A stretch of DNA of 64,000 bases from Armatimonadota bacterium. GTDB taxonomy: Bacteria > Armatimonadota > Fimbriimonadia > Fimbriimonadales > ATM1. The stretch is from NCBI GenBank assembly GCA_003577165.1, contig QEUM01000004.1, forward strand, positions 248,001 through 312,000, written 5' to 3'. A model generated the notes under the pieces. It did not search any database, had not been told where the DNA came from, and saw nothing but the letters and a program-made list of their open reading frames with translations. A program made the position numbers and the translations under genes. The first letter of the stretch is position 1, and every line of letters begins with the position of its first letter. Of this stretch, positions 45,496-55,108 are shown in pieces.

Positions 45496-48400
45496 TCAGC
45501 CTCCTGCTTCCAAGGTCACATCCGGCCGCTTAAGTAGAAAGTCAAACAGCATCGGTGTCTGGCGACTCCTTGACTTTGCCTCGGTGACCCCCCCCGCAGA
45601 CACGACTACGGCTCTCCCGTCCGTTCCTGTGATCTCTCTGCCCGAGCGAAGCGCGTCATAGATTTCGGGCACTCGCCAAACAGCATATCGGAGCCAATCC
45701 AGGAGCAGGACGACGCCGTCGTCCGCGGCGCGTCCGCCACGCAGTCCTTCTTGGACGAGCGCGTAAGTGAGCAGTCCATGCTGCAGTCGTCCGCTTTCGA
45801 GTGCAGTGTCCTCCGCCTGAGTCGCGGCGAGCAGCAGCATCCCCTTGTCGTACGCGAGTTGGCCGAAGCCCTTCGTACCCATCGGCCCCGGGCGGAAGCC
45901 CTCCTCCTGAAAGGCGCTCGCCGACTGACAGGCATCGAGCACGAACACGAATTCGCCTGCATCAACCCCCTTCAGCCACTCGCTGAGTTCGTCCGTGCTG
46001 ACGCACGACGTCTCGTCGAGGGGCCTGCCCTTTGCATCTTGCGGCACGAGGAAGAACCTCCCACTCCCCCCCGCAAAGCCGTGCCCCGCCCATGATAGAA
46101 AGACCAAATCGTCTGGCGTGGCCTTCTTCAGTTTGCCGGCATCGGGAATGCGCGCGAGGACGTCTGGGGGTGCGCTCCGACCTCCGAGAACTTCGATCAC
46201 CGCTCGGATGATCTCCTTTCCGGCGTTCGCATCGCCGTCCACTTCCGAGATCAGGGCGACGGCGACCACCTCGTCGTAGAGATCAGACTCGGCGAGCGCA
46301 TCTTCCAATGCAGCGGAAGTAGTTCGCGCGTCGTTGGCTGCGTACTTCAAGTCCGATAGCGCTTCGCTCTCATAGCCGTCGATTCCGACGGATATCGCAT
46401 ACACTCGGCCCTTCTTCTCGGCACCGGCGGGCAGCGGGAAGACGAACTTCGCTGACGGGCTCTTCACCTCGCTATCGTTGAAGCAGTACGCGGCAAACTC
46501 CACCTCCTCTCCGGATGTAGGCAATGGGATCCCTTCCTCCACGAACTCCGCTTCGACTTCGCTTTCGCCGAGCAGTTCAGCGGATACTTGACGAACGAGC
46601 CGTCCGTCGCGAAACAGCCGCAAGTCGTGCGCGCCGGACTTCCTCCCTGCGCCGCCACTCGCAGGCGCGCGGACCTTCATCGTGACGGTCGCCGTGCGAT
46701 TGGATCCAGAGGTAACCGACGTGATTTCCACTATCGGCTGATTGAGATTGAGTCCAGCGAGGCTCGGGACCGCCGACAGAGACACGCCGTTCAAAAGCTT
46801 CGCCAACAGCCGAGGCTCGTAGTACTGTCTCATGAACGCCTCGATTCCCAGCGGCGACAGAGGATCGCTCGGCGGAAGCCAGTGGAGGCCGGCACCGTCG
46901 TCGAAGCTGTTGGTGTCGAATCGCCCATCCGCAGCCGCAACGGCCCACGTCCTGTTCTGGAAAGAGGCGAGCGAACAGATTTCGCTTGGCTGGTTCACCT
47001 CATAGATGCGAACGAGGCCATCCGGCAAAAGAACGTACACTCGCGAGGAGGCTCCCAAGAAGCCGACGGCCTCCGGTACCTGGCTGCCGATGTCCCACGA
47101 AGCGATCTGCTTCCCAGTGGCGGTTTCCCAAATGCGAAGAGAGCCGAAGTCCGTCGCCGCACAGAAGAGGTCGCCCGACGACGAGAACGCTGCCCACACC
47201 AATCCCCCACCCAAGCCAATGTCGAGAACACTCTCGACGGTGTTTCCGTTTAGGCGAATCCTGTAGATATTGAAACCCGACGTCAGGTCTCCGAGGAGCA
47301 GATCTCGGTTCGTCGGCGACGTCGTACAGAAAACTCTCCGCTCGGCAATGGTGTCCGCGTCGTATCCGACGGAGAAGCGCTCAGGATAAGAGAGGATCGC
47401 GCTCTCCTTGCCGGTCGTTCCATCCACGAGCGCAATTCCCCGATTGGACGGAATGGCGGCTGTACTGCCGCTTGCAAGGAACCCGAACGCGTCGATCTCG
47501 GACGTTCGGCGGTAGCGGGAGACTTCAACGAGATAGCCACTTGCGTTCGAGAAGTCCGGCCGCCGGTAGAACCGGATTTCCTCTGGAAAAAGACCTGCGA
47601 TGGTGCCGTCGCTGGCCACGGATGCACAGGTTGCCCCCGTTGCATTCTCTTCGGTTTCGTTGGCTTGGGTCCGCCCTGATCTCGCTTCGTGCGCAATCAC
47701 GCCGTTTGGTCCGGCCGAAACGTAAAAACTCCCGTCGGGAGCGAACGCGATCGCAGTGACCCAACGCATGTAATGTCTGGGAATCGTGTATCCGTTCCCC
47801 GTCCCGAGGTCCCAGTCGACGATGTCTCCCTCCTGGTGACCTACGACGAGCATCGAGCCGTCAGGAGATGCAGCCGCGCACCAAGGGACGAGCGCAACGT
47901 TGTCCCAATGCGGAACTACCCTTGTGAGAGCCGGCTCCTCCCGGATGAACCGATTTCCCCCTAAGGAAGTCGCCCAGTGAACTGTCCATGTCGCACCGCA
48001 GACCGCGACTTCCCGTCCGTCGGGAGAGAGCGCGACGGCTCGCGCTTCGTCGGCTTCGTCTTCGTCCCAGAACTCATCGCCCAAACTGGTTGCGATCTCA
48101 TTGCGCTTTCCACTTGCTAAGTTCGTTTCTGTCATCGAGTCGTCGGCCAAAACGACGACGAGGTCCGTTGTCCCGGCGAAGCCCAGGATTTCGCCCTGCA
48201 CAGGGATTCGCCGAATGCTGGCGAGAGTGCCCGCGTTCACACACTCGATGCTCGTTCCGATCTGAACGAAGTACCGCGAACGGTCGGCCGATGCCCGAAT
48301 CTGAGTAACTTCCGTTCTGCCGATTCGATTCGACGCCAACACCTGTCCGCTTGAGATGTTCACGACCAGAAGCCACCCGGCGCTGGTGCCCATGATCGCG

Positions 48401-49032
48401 GACTTCCCGTCTCGCGTTCCTTCCAACGAGGTGACCTCGTGCCCTGTGACATTCAATTCTTTCGCCGTGCCCGTGAGGACATCGATTGCGAAGCATCCCT
48501 CCGCGCTCAATACAACCACGGTCTTTCCGTCGGCAGCGAAAGATGCGGTCTCGATTCCAAGGAGATCGCCAAGTTTGCGCGCCTTTCCGCTAAGAACCTC
48601 GATGACATGAAGTTCCGCGCCGGCGTGGACCAACTGAGTTCCAGTGAGGTCGAAGCACACCTGGGGCGCAGAGTCCGACTCCCCGCGCCCCCGACCGATC
48701 GTGATTTCCCGAATGAGTTTTCCCGCGCCGGCGTGCCAGATCCGGACGGAACCGTCCATCGCGGCCGTCGCCATCAACTTCCCGTCGCGCGAAAAGCAGA
48801 CGCCGGTGACGATTCCTCCGTGGCCAGTTTGCGCCTGAAGTCGGGGACGATTCGCTTCTTGCGCGCCGGCACTTGTGAGTCCACCAGAGTTCGGCGACTG
48901 CCAACGAGTGAGTCCAAGCGCGAGCGACACCAAACAGAGAAGCGCAGAAAGCAGGGTCCACGATCTGCGTACTGTTCGGCACTGCCCGCCTCTGTCGGTT
49001 CGAATGACGCTGAGTCTGTTCATGGTTGCCAC
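45496..49032 (-). CDS. WD40-caspase fusion protein C, 1178 aa
   Basis: Paralogue of caspase A with a signal anchor at residues 24-42 (WTLLSALLCLVSLALGLTRW), so the bulk is probably extracytoplasmic. I count about 14 WD40-like blades, more degenerate than in A (for example VRIWHAGAG, CFAIDVLTG, IVDWDLGTG, LRIWETATG, VRIYEVNQP). The linker repeats that of A: TWAVAAADGRFD, LHWLPPSD and FMRQYYEPRLLAKLLNG. The caspase domain has His984 (SWAGHGFAG) and Cys1035 (LDACQSASA). After the Cys, GPMGTKGFGQLAYDKGMLLL is nearly identical to the matching part of A, indicating a recent common origin. A terminator separates it from upstream gene D. Confidence 0.9.
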   Translation of the reverse strand: MATMNRLSVIRTDRGGQCRTVRRSWTLLSALLCLVSLALGLTRWQSPNSGGLTSAGAQEANRPRLQAQTGHGGIVTGVCFSRDGKLMATAAMDGSVRIWHAGAGKLIREITIGRGRGESDSAPQVCFDLTGTQLVHAGAELHVIEVLSGKARKLGDLLGIETASFAADGKTVVVLSAEGCFAIDVLTGTAKELNVTGHEVTSLEGTRDGKSAIMGTSAGWLLVVNISSGQVLASNRIGRTEVTQIRASADRSRYFVQIGTSIECVNAGTLASIRRIPVQGEILGFAGTTDLVVVLADDSMTETNLASGKRNEIATSLGDEFWDEDEADEARAVALSPDGREVAVCGATWTVHWATSLGGNRFIREEPALTRVVPHWDNVALVPWCAAASPDGSMLVVGHQEGDIVDWDLGTGNGYTIPRHYMRWVTAIAFAPDGSFYVSAGPNGVIAHEARSGRTQANETEENATGATCASVASDGTIAGLFPEEIRFYRRPDFSNASGYLVEVSRYRRTSEIDAFGFLASGSTAAIPSNRGIALVDGTTGKESAILSYPERFSVGYDADTIAERRVFCTTSPTNRDLLLGDLTSGFNIYRIRLNGNTVESVLDIGLGGGLVWAAFSSSGDLFCAATDFGSLRIWETATGKQIASWDIGSQVPEAVGFLGASSRVYVLLPDGLVRIYEVNQPSEICSLASFQNRTWAVAAADGRFDTNSFDDGAGLHWLPPSDPLSPLGIEAFMRQYYEPRLLAKLLNGVSLSAVPSLAGLNLNQPIVEITSVTSGSNRTATVTMKVRAPASGGAGRKSGAHDLRLFRDGRLVRQVSAELLGESEVEAEFVEEGIPLPTSGEEVEFAAYCFNDSEVKSPSAKFVFPLPAGAEKKGRVYAISVGIDGYESEALSDLKYAANDARTTSAALEDALAESDLYDEVVAVALISEVDGDANAGKEIIRAVIEVLGGRSAPPDVLARIPDAGKLKKATPDDLVFLSWAGHGFAGGSGRFFLVPQDAKGRPLDETSCVSTDELSEWLKGVDAGEFVFVLDACQSASAFQEEGFRPGPMGTKGFGQLAYDKGMLLLAATQAEDTALESGRLQHGLLTYALVQEGLRGGRAADDGVVLLLDWLRYAVWRVPEIYDALRSGREITGTDGRAVVVSAGGVTEAKSRSRQTPMLFDFLLKRPDVTLEAGG

Positions 49033-49089
49033 TTTGAAGGTGCCTATCGCGAAGGTGGACCGCGCCGCGCGCCCACATGCAAAAAGAAG

Positions 49090-49130
49090 GCGGACCTCGG
49101 GACGAGGTTAAATTCCGTCCCGAGGTCCGC
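49090..49130 (-). terminator. Intrinsic terminator of caspase D
   Basis: A perfect 14-bp GC-rich stem (49090-49103 with 49117-49130) with a 13-nt loop lies 8 bases past the stop of caspase D on the minus strand and is followed in that direction by CTTCTTTTTG. It ends about 58 bases before caspase C starts, implying that C has its own promoter or depends on readthrough. Confidence 0.88.
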
Positions 49131-49138
49131 TTCGAGAA

Positions 49139-50038
49139 TTACTCAGTTTCGTCGTGCAAAATGAGCGGCTCGTCCTTTCTTGCGTCCGAACTGAACTCGA
49201 ACGTCGGCTGCTGCTCGTCTTCGGGAATGTCGATGTCGCGGAGTTTCGTTACCACGGCTGCGGCCAATTCCGAACTCGTCACATCGGGATCGTCGCGCAG
49301 CGCGAGTAGCAGGGCGCAGGTGAATGCGCCGTGTGGGCGACCGAGGGGAGACACGCCGAGATCGATCGAGGTCTGATCTTCACGGCTCGCGAACATGTAA
49401 GCGAACGAGCCATCGTCCGATGCAGCACCCTTCTTGCGCATCTTCGCCCGAATCGGCGCATAACTGGTGCGGCCCATCGACTTTAGAGCACGCTTGCCCT
49501 TTCCGGAGAAGTACTTGACCCTTGCATCGGCGCGAGACATTCCGCCGCTGAAACAGCAGTCCATCAAGAACGATGCCCGAATGTTCGATTCCAAACAGTA
49601 GTTTCCGATCATGCCGAAGAGATTGTCTGGAACGCAATTAAGATCGCTAAGAACCAGACACTCGTCCATGCCGTCGGCGGCGTCGGACCCGTCGTCATCC
49701 TCGCCGACGTCGAGTTGTACGCCATGGCCAGAGTAGAAGAAGACGATCTGATCGCCGGGAGACGCCGATTGGAGGAGCCACTTCATGCCCTCTACGAATC
49801 CTTCGACGTCCGCACTGTCGTCGTAGAGGTTTCGAGTGTTGCTTAAGGGCACGTCGTACTTCGACACGAGCAGGTCTCGAAAGGCCTTCGCGTCATTGAC
49901 GCAGCCTCGCAAGTCGCTGTCGTCCCCTTCGTAGTCGTTGATTCCGATGATGAGCGCATATGTCTCTGCTCTCGCCGCACCGCACATCATCATTGCCACG
50001 CCGACCGTTAGCGTTGAAAACACGGATTTGATGTTCAT
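49139..50038 (-). CDS. Secreted caspase-family protein D, 299 aa
   Basis: A compact C14 peptidase with a signal peptide (MNIKSVFSTLTVGVAMMMCGAARA, shortened at the site) and no extra domains. It has ALIIGINDYEGDDSDLRGCVNDA, the classic metacaspase opening, His105 in FYSGHGVQ and Cys162 in MDCCFSGG. Between them is an acidic stretch (VGEDDDGSDAADGMDECL) typical of Ca-binding in metacaspases. A GAAGGAG ribosome site precedes ATG 50038. It is closer to ordinary type I metacaspases than to A, C or E. Confidence 0.9.
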   Translation of the reverse strand: MNIKSVFSTLTVGVAMMMCGAARAETYALIIGINDYEGDDSDLRGCVNDAKAFRDLLVSKYDVPLSNTRNLYDDSADVEGFVEGMKWLLQSASPGDQIVFFYSGHGVQLDVGEDDDGSDAADGMDECLVLSDLNCVPDNLFGMIGNYCLESNIRASFLMDCCFSGGMSRADARVKYFSGKGKRALKSMGRTSYAPIRAKMRKKGAASDDGSFAYMFASREDQTSIDLGVSPLGRPHGAFTCALLLALRDDPDVTSSELAAAVVTKLRDIDIPEDEQQPTFEFSSDARKDEPLILHDETE

Positions 50039-50244
50039 AAATTCTCCTTCGCAAGTCCGAAAGCAGGACGTGCCCCCCTCGGGTGCGTTTCCCTTCGGCG
50101 GCCGGCCCTAGGTCCCTCGACCTACGAGGGTTGATTTCGCCTCTCCATGCGCGAATTCCTTCGTCCGAATCGGGCCCTAACTTCGAAGACTGTTCCGCTC
50201 CGGCCGGCGCGCTCGGCCTCGAGCGGAGGTACCTTGACTGCGTG

Positions 50245-51207
50245 ATGAAGGTGGTGCTCGCTGCTGGGACCGGGTCCATCGGTCGTCTTCTCGCCCGTGC
50301 GCTCGCGGAGCGAGGCGCAGAGGTCGTGATCCTCAGTCGGTCCCCGCGTCCGCTCCGCTACCGCGCTGTGCCCTGGAACGCGAAGACCTTCGGCGATTGG
50401 GCGGGCGAGTTGGAGGGGGCGAACGCCGTCATCAACCTCGCCGGCGCGCCCATCAACTGCAGGTTCACGCCTCAAAACAGGAGGCTTCTGTATGAATCGA
50501 GAGTGGACTCCGCACGCGTCATCGGCGAAGCGATTCGGCAATGCTCCTCTCCCCCCCGGGTGTGGCTGCAGGCAGGGGCCGCGAATCTCTATAGTCCGAA
50601 TCCCGACCGGCCCTGCGACGAAGACTCGCCCCTCGACGATCTTTCGTCTACTCGTCTGCCGGACGCATGGAGGTTTGCAGCGCGACTCGCAATCGACTGG
50701 GAGCGCGCTTGCGCCGACAGCGATACGCCAAATACGCGAAAAGTCATCCTGCGAACTACGCTGGCGCTAACACCGGAGAGGGGCGGAGTATTCGATGTCC
50801 TTCTCGGGCTCGTTCGGCGTGGACTCGGAGGAACGCAGGGGCGCGGAAATCAATTCGTATCCTGGATTCACCATCGCGACTTCGCAGGGGCCGTGCTTCA
50901 CATCCTGGACAGAGAGTCCATCGAAGGCCCGGTGAACATGTCTTCCCCCCACCCGTTGCCGAATGCCGAGTTCATGCGAGTTCTCCGGCAGTCCTGGGGG
51001 ATCCGATTGGGCCTACCGGCACCGGCGCCTTTCCTCGCTTTCGGAGCCCGACTGCTCGGAACGGAAACGGAACTCATTCTCAAAAGCCGCCGCGTACTCC
51101 CCAAAAGGCTCATCGAGAGCGGGTACGGGTTCGAGTTTTCGTCGTGGTCCGAAGCGGCTGCAGACCTCTGCGGCGCTTGGCGCGCTTTGCGGAAAGAACG
51201 AGCCTAA
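50245..51207 (+). CDS. TIGR01777-family NAD(P)-binding epimerase-like protein
   Basis: A 320-aa extended SDR protein of the SulA/YfcH (TIGR01777) family. From ATG 50245 the N-terminus is MKVVLAAGTGSIGRLLARAL, with the glycine-rich loop GTGSIGR at residues 8-14 replacing the more usual GGTGFIG. NAVINLAGAPI, VWLQAGAANLY and the C-terminal SGYGFEFSSW are family-like. Enzymatic activity is unknown; members may bind nucleotide sugars or act in envelope processes. It stands between caspase genes D and E, on the strand of E. Confidence 0.82.
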   Translation: MKVVLAAGTGSIGRLLARALAERGAEVVILSRSPRPLRYRAVPWNAKTFGDWAGELEGANAVINLAGAPINCRFTPQNRRLLYESRVDSARVIGEAIRQCSSPPRVWLQAGAANLYSPNPDRPCDEDSPLDDLSSTRLPDAWRFAARLAIDWERACADSDTPNTRKVILRTTLALTPERGGVFDVLLGLVRRGLGGTQGRGNQFVSWIHHRDFAGAVLHILDRESIEGPVNMSSPHPLPNAEFMRVLRQSWGIRLGLPAPAPFLAFGARLLGTETELILKSRRVLPKRLIESGYGFEFSSWSEAAADLCGAWRALRKERA

Positions 51208-51358
51208 TCGAGCCGGGCAGCGAGTTCCCTTTGGTTCGATTCGGGCCTCGCCAGAAGCAGCGAACTGCACAGAAACCACCCTCTGGGTCCTTCGGCCCCG
51301 CAGGACAAGCGGCTTCGGCGGCGAATCGTCAGTTCTGTCACGCGTGGAGTGAATTCAA

Positions 51359-54300
51359 ATGCTGACCCTTACTGTCTCCGCTTGCGTTCTGTCCTGCGTC
51401 GTCGGTTCTCAAACTGACGACCAGAAGCTCCAACTCGTCCCGCAGTCGGGTCATGCTTCGATGCTTACGTCGGCAAGGTACTCGCGCGACGGGAGGCGCA
51501 TCGTAACGACGAGTTGGGACCAGACGGTGCGCATTTGGGATGCGGAGACAGGCACCGAATTGCTGCCGCTAGTCGGTCACATCGGTTCGGGCCCGGTGGA
51601 GGTCGCTAACTTTTCGCCAGATGGCAAACGAATCGTGTCAGGGGGTGGGGAAGGAGAAGTTCGAGTTTGGGATGCCATTCGAGGCGTTGAGTTGATGACG
51701 TGGAGTCGTTCGCACATTCTCAGCGTCGACATTGCCGAGTACTCCTATGACGGAAAATACATACTGACTTTCGGTGAGAATGGACTCTGCCTGCGTGACG
51801 CATCCGATGGCGACATCGAATGGGATCTCAGGGAACTCACTTCTGCATCGGTAACTTGTGCGACATTCTTCAAGGACGGCACTCACATTGCGGTTGGCGA
51901 CTACGACGGGAACGTGGACATTTTGGACGTTCAGTCAAGGAAGCATGAGGGAGTGCGGACTGAGCACGAAGATGCGGTTCGGAGCATCAGTTTTTCGCAG
52001 GATGGGAAGCGTATGGTCACATCGAGCGACGATGGGACGATTCGCGTATGCAATGCGGAGTCGGGCGATGTTATTTGGGAGAAGGACGTCGGTGCAGACT
52101 TCCAGACTCGCGCTGAGATTTCGCCTGACGGAAAACGAGTCGCCTACAACGACGAGAGAGTTGTCAGGATACTGGACGCGAGCGACGGTGAAGAGAGTCT
52201 CACTCTAACGGGCCACTTCGACGATGTGGCGTCCCTCTGCTATTCTCCCGACAGTAAGAGGATTGTCAGTGCAGGAACGGACAACTTTGGCGTTGTTTGG
52301 GACGCGAACACTGGTGAGCCCCTGGCTTTGCTGATGGGAGAGTCGTTCTCGGTCACGTCGTTCGACTTTTCGCAGGACACGATACGGCTTGCCGTGGGCG
52401 GCGGCGACGGCGTCGCGCGAATCGTTTCGTTGGAGAGGGGCGACGTATCCCTTACGCTTACAGCATCAGGAAGTCCAATAACAGAGTGCAGATTCGTCGC
52501 CGATTCGAACTCGCTGTTGGTAGCGAGCATCTTCGAGGGGCACAAGCGCTGGAGCGCTGAGGCTGGTGACTTGATCCTCCCCGGGCCGGAAGCGGAAGAT
52601 GAAGTCCGCACGGAGGCCCTCGACATTGCGCCGGACGAATCCGAGTTCATCACTGCAAACGAAGACGAGGTCCTGAGATGGGACATGAAGTCGGGGCAGT
52701 TGCTAGGTCGGTTTCGCGCGCGGATGGAAGGCGAAGATGCTCTGGAGACTGCGCGATACTCTCCCGACGGCAAGCGAATTCTCACAACTTGCGATGACTC
52801 GATTCGCGTCTGGGAGAATCCCGGCGGCCGCCAAGTTGCGGTCATGAAACTCCCTGACGCAAGCGAGGAGTCTTCGATCGGGTTCGCTCCCTCCTACGCA
52901 GAATTCTCACCGGACGGCAAGAAGATCGTCGGTGCGAGCATCTTCAGGTCCGCGATCGTGTGGGATGCGGAGAGTGGAAAGCAAATTGTAAGCCTGAAGA
53001 ATAGCGAGGACGGCGACACCTATGCGCGCTTTTTGGACGGTGGAAAGCGTGTCGTGACGACCGGCCTCTACGGCTTCGTGGCGATATCCGACGCCGAGAC
53101 TGGTGCGCTCATTAAGAGGATTCGAGCTCACAAGGGAAACGTGACGGAGCTGGAGTTTACAAAAGACGAAAAGCGGATGTTCTCCGCAAGCCACGATGGA
53201 ACCTGCAAGATTTGGGACGTCGAGACCGCGACCGAATTGTGCGACCTCGTGTTCTTCGCCGAGGGGGGTTGGGCCGTCATTGACCCCAGAACCGGTCGCT
53301 ACGATGCAAGCAACGCGGGCGACGTGGACGGCCTGCATTGGGCGTATTCCGATTCGAAGCGAGGCATTCTTGAAGCGATCGAACTGGGTCAGTTCAAGGA
53401 CCTCTACTGGACGCCGGGGTTGCTCGCGAAGATCTGGAAGGGAGAAAAGATCGAGGATCTGCCAAAACTCGAAGGGATCGGACTTTGGCCCGAAGTGAGC
53501 ATCGCCCCCCCGCAAGCGGGCGACGCGCAGATCAAACTGAGCCTCACCAATCGCGGTGGAGGCATCGGAAAAGTCAAGGTCTTCGTGAACGACCGGCCCG
53601 TAACCCTCGACGCAAGGGGTCCGAGCGCGGATCCCGACGCTCCGAACGAGGAGCTCACGGTGGACATCGGCGCGTTCATGATCCCAGGCCAACAGAACTT
53701 CGTCGCAGTCGTGGCCGACAACAGCGACGAGGATCTGCCGCTCCGAGGGCGCGCGGTCACGGTGAGCGTGCCGGCGAAAGGGAGCCCCTATAGTCCTCAC
53801 CTCTACGTGCTCGCCGTCGGCACGAATGACTACGCGAACGACCGTCTCGATTTACGACTGGCCGCGAGAGATGCGGAGGCCTTTCTCGAAGCGGCAACCT
53901 TGGGGAGCGGCTTTTTCGAGGGGCGGACGCACCTCACGTTGCTCAGCACCGAAGAGTCCGCGCTCACCGGTGTCGAATTCGGCGAGCCGACGAAGGCGCG
54001 CATCGAGCAGGAGATGAAGGAGATTGCGGCCGTCGCGCAGCCGGGCGACGCCGTCCTGCTCTTCTTCTCCGGTCACGGCGTGACCTACACATCGGCTTCA
54101 GGAAAGGCATATGCCTACTTGACACTCGAGGCGACGTCCGGCGACTTGTCAATCGAAGAGGTGCGGAAGAACAAGGCCGTGACCTTTGGCGAACTCGCCG
54201 CCTGGACGAAGGACATCAAGGCCTGCAAGCGCGCTCTTATTCTCGACACCTGCTCCTCCGGCCAACTGGTTCAGGACCTCAGCGTCATGATGAAGGATGC

Positions 54301-55033
54301 GGACAGCGACGCGAGGATCAAAGAGTACGACCGATTCCGCGACAACACCGGGTTTTGGGTCATCGCAGGCAGCGCCGCCGACAAAGCGAGTTATGAAGCG
54401 AGCGCTTATGGTCATGGAATTCTCACTTACACGCTTCTTCAGGCTCTCACGGGACCAGGTCTCCGGGATTCCAAGTACGCCGACATCGGCCTCGTGGCGA
54501 GATACGCCCAGAACCAGGTGCCCATTCTCGCTCGCAACCTGGGGGGAATTCAGGCGCCGCAGGTGTTCACTCAGAGTGGATCGTTCACAATTGGCGAGTT
54601 CGGGCCCGCCCAGGTGTCTCAACTCAGCGAGAGGCTTCCCAGTCCGAAACCTCAATTGATTCGTCCGGTTTTCCTCAATGGCGATCTTCAAATTGACAAT
54701 CTCGATATCACGGAGAAGGTGACGCGCGAACTGGCAGTGTCGAGCGACCCGTACGCGCGGGGGGGGTGGCACGATCTTCCGGCGTGGTTCGTGGATGCCG
54801 TCAAACTGCAAGGCGCGCTCCGCCCATCCGGAACTTACAAGATTGTCGGAACGTCAGTTACCGTGACGATTCGACTCGCGCGCGGCACGGAGGTCGTGGC
54901 TGGTCCCGTCGAAGTCACAGGGGACACCTCCAGCCTCGACGACCTCGCGAAACGCGTCGCCGCCGCCTGCTTCGATTTGGCGAAGTCTACGGGGCTGGAA
55001 GTCGCGGTCCCCATCCCGGGTGGCCGCTCATAG
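51359..55033 (+). CDS. WD40-caspase fusion protein E with extra C-terminal domain, 1224 aa
   Basis: Third WD40-caspase paralogue. A signal peptide (MLTLTVSACVLSCVVGSQ) is followed by about 14 WD40-like blades (VRIWDAETG, VRVWDAIRG, GVVWDANTG, AIVWDAESG, CKIWDVETA), a version of the shared linker (GGWAVIDPRTGRYD, LHWAYSDSKRG, LLAKIWKGEKIEDL), a beta-sandwich part, and a caspase domain with His906 (FFSGHGVT) and Cys965 (LDTCSSGQ). After the caspase domain come about 160 residues, whose GTYKIVGTSVTVTIRLARG and LDDLAKRVAAACFDLAK resemble the accessory TolB-like domain found with some adenylate cyclases; this is uncertain. E is more diverged from A and C than they are from each other. Confidence 0.88.
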   Translation: MLTLTVSACVLSCVVGSQTDDQKLQLVPQSGHASMLTSARYSRDGRRIVTTSWDQTVRIWDAETGTELLPLVGHIGSGPVEVANFSPDGKRIVSGGGEGEVRVWDAIRGVELMTWSRSHILSVDIAEYSYDGKYILTFGENGLCLRDASDGDIEWDLRELTSASVTCATFFKDGTHIAVGDYDGNVDILDVQSRKHEGVRTEHEDAVRSISFSQDGKRMVTSSDDGTIRVCNAESGDVIWEKDVGADFQTRAEISPDGKRVAYNDERVVRILDASDGEESLTLTGHFDDVASLCYSPDSKRIVSAGTDNFGVVWDANTGEPLALLMGESFSVTSFDFSQDTIRLAVGGGDGVARIVSLERGDVSLTLTASGSPITECRFVADSNSLLVASIFEGHKRWSAEAGDLILPGPEAEDEVRTEALDIAPDESEFITANEDEVLRWDMKSGQLLGRFRARMEGEDALETARYSPDGKRILTTCDDSIRVWENPGGRQVAVMKLPDASEESSIGFAPSYAEFSPDGKKIVGASIFRSAIVWDAESGKQIVSLKNSEDGDTYARFLDGGKRVVTTGLYGFVAISDAETGALIKRIRAHKGNVTELEFTKDEKRMFSASHDGTCKIWDVETATELCDLVFFAEGGWAVIDPRTGRYDASNAGDVDGLHWAYSDSKRGILEAIELGQFKDLYWTPGLLAKIWKGEKIEDLPKLEGIGLWPEVSIAPPQAGDAQIKLSLTNRGGGIGKVKVFVNDRPVTLDARGPSADPDAPNEELTVDIGAFMIPGQQNFVAVVADNSDEDLPLRGRAVTVSVPAKGSPYSPHLYVLAVGTNDYANDRLDLRLAARDAEAFLEAATLGSGFFEGRTHLTLLSTEESALTGVEFGEPTKARIEQEMKEIAAVAQPGDAVLLFFSGHGVTYTSASGKAYAYLTLEATSGDLSIEEVRKNKAVTFGELAAWTKDIKACKRALILDTCSSGQLVQDLSVMMKDADSDARIKEYDRFRDNTGFWVIAGSAADKASYEASAYGHGILTYTLLQALTGPGLRDSKYADIGLVARYAQNQVPILARNLGGIQAPQVFTQSGSFTIGEFGPAQVSQLSERLPSPKPQLIRPVFLNGDLQIDNLDITEKVTRELAVSSDPYARGGWHDLPAWFVDAVKLQGALRPSGTYKIVGTSVTVTIRLARGTEVVAGPVEVTGDTSSLDDLAKRVAAACFDLAKSTGLEVAVPIPGGRS

Positions 55034-55108
55034 GCCACAAATCGCCTCCCGCAAGCCCGTCTGCCGCGATTGCCTGGGTGACGTGCATAATCTGACCGAG
55101 GGAAGTTT

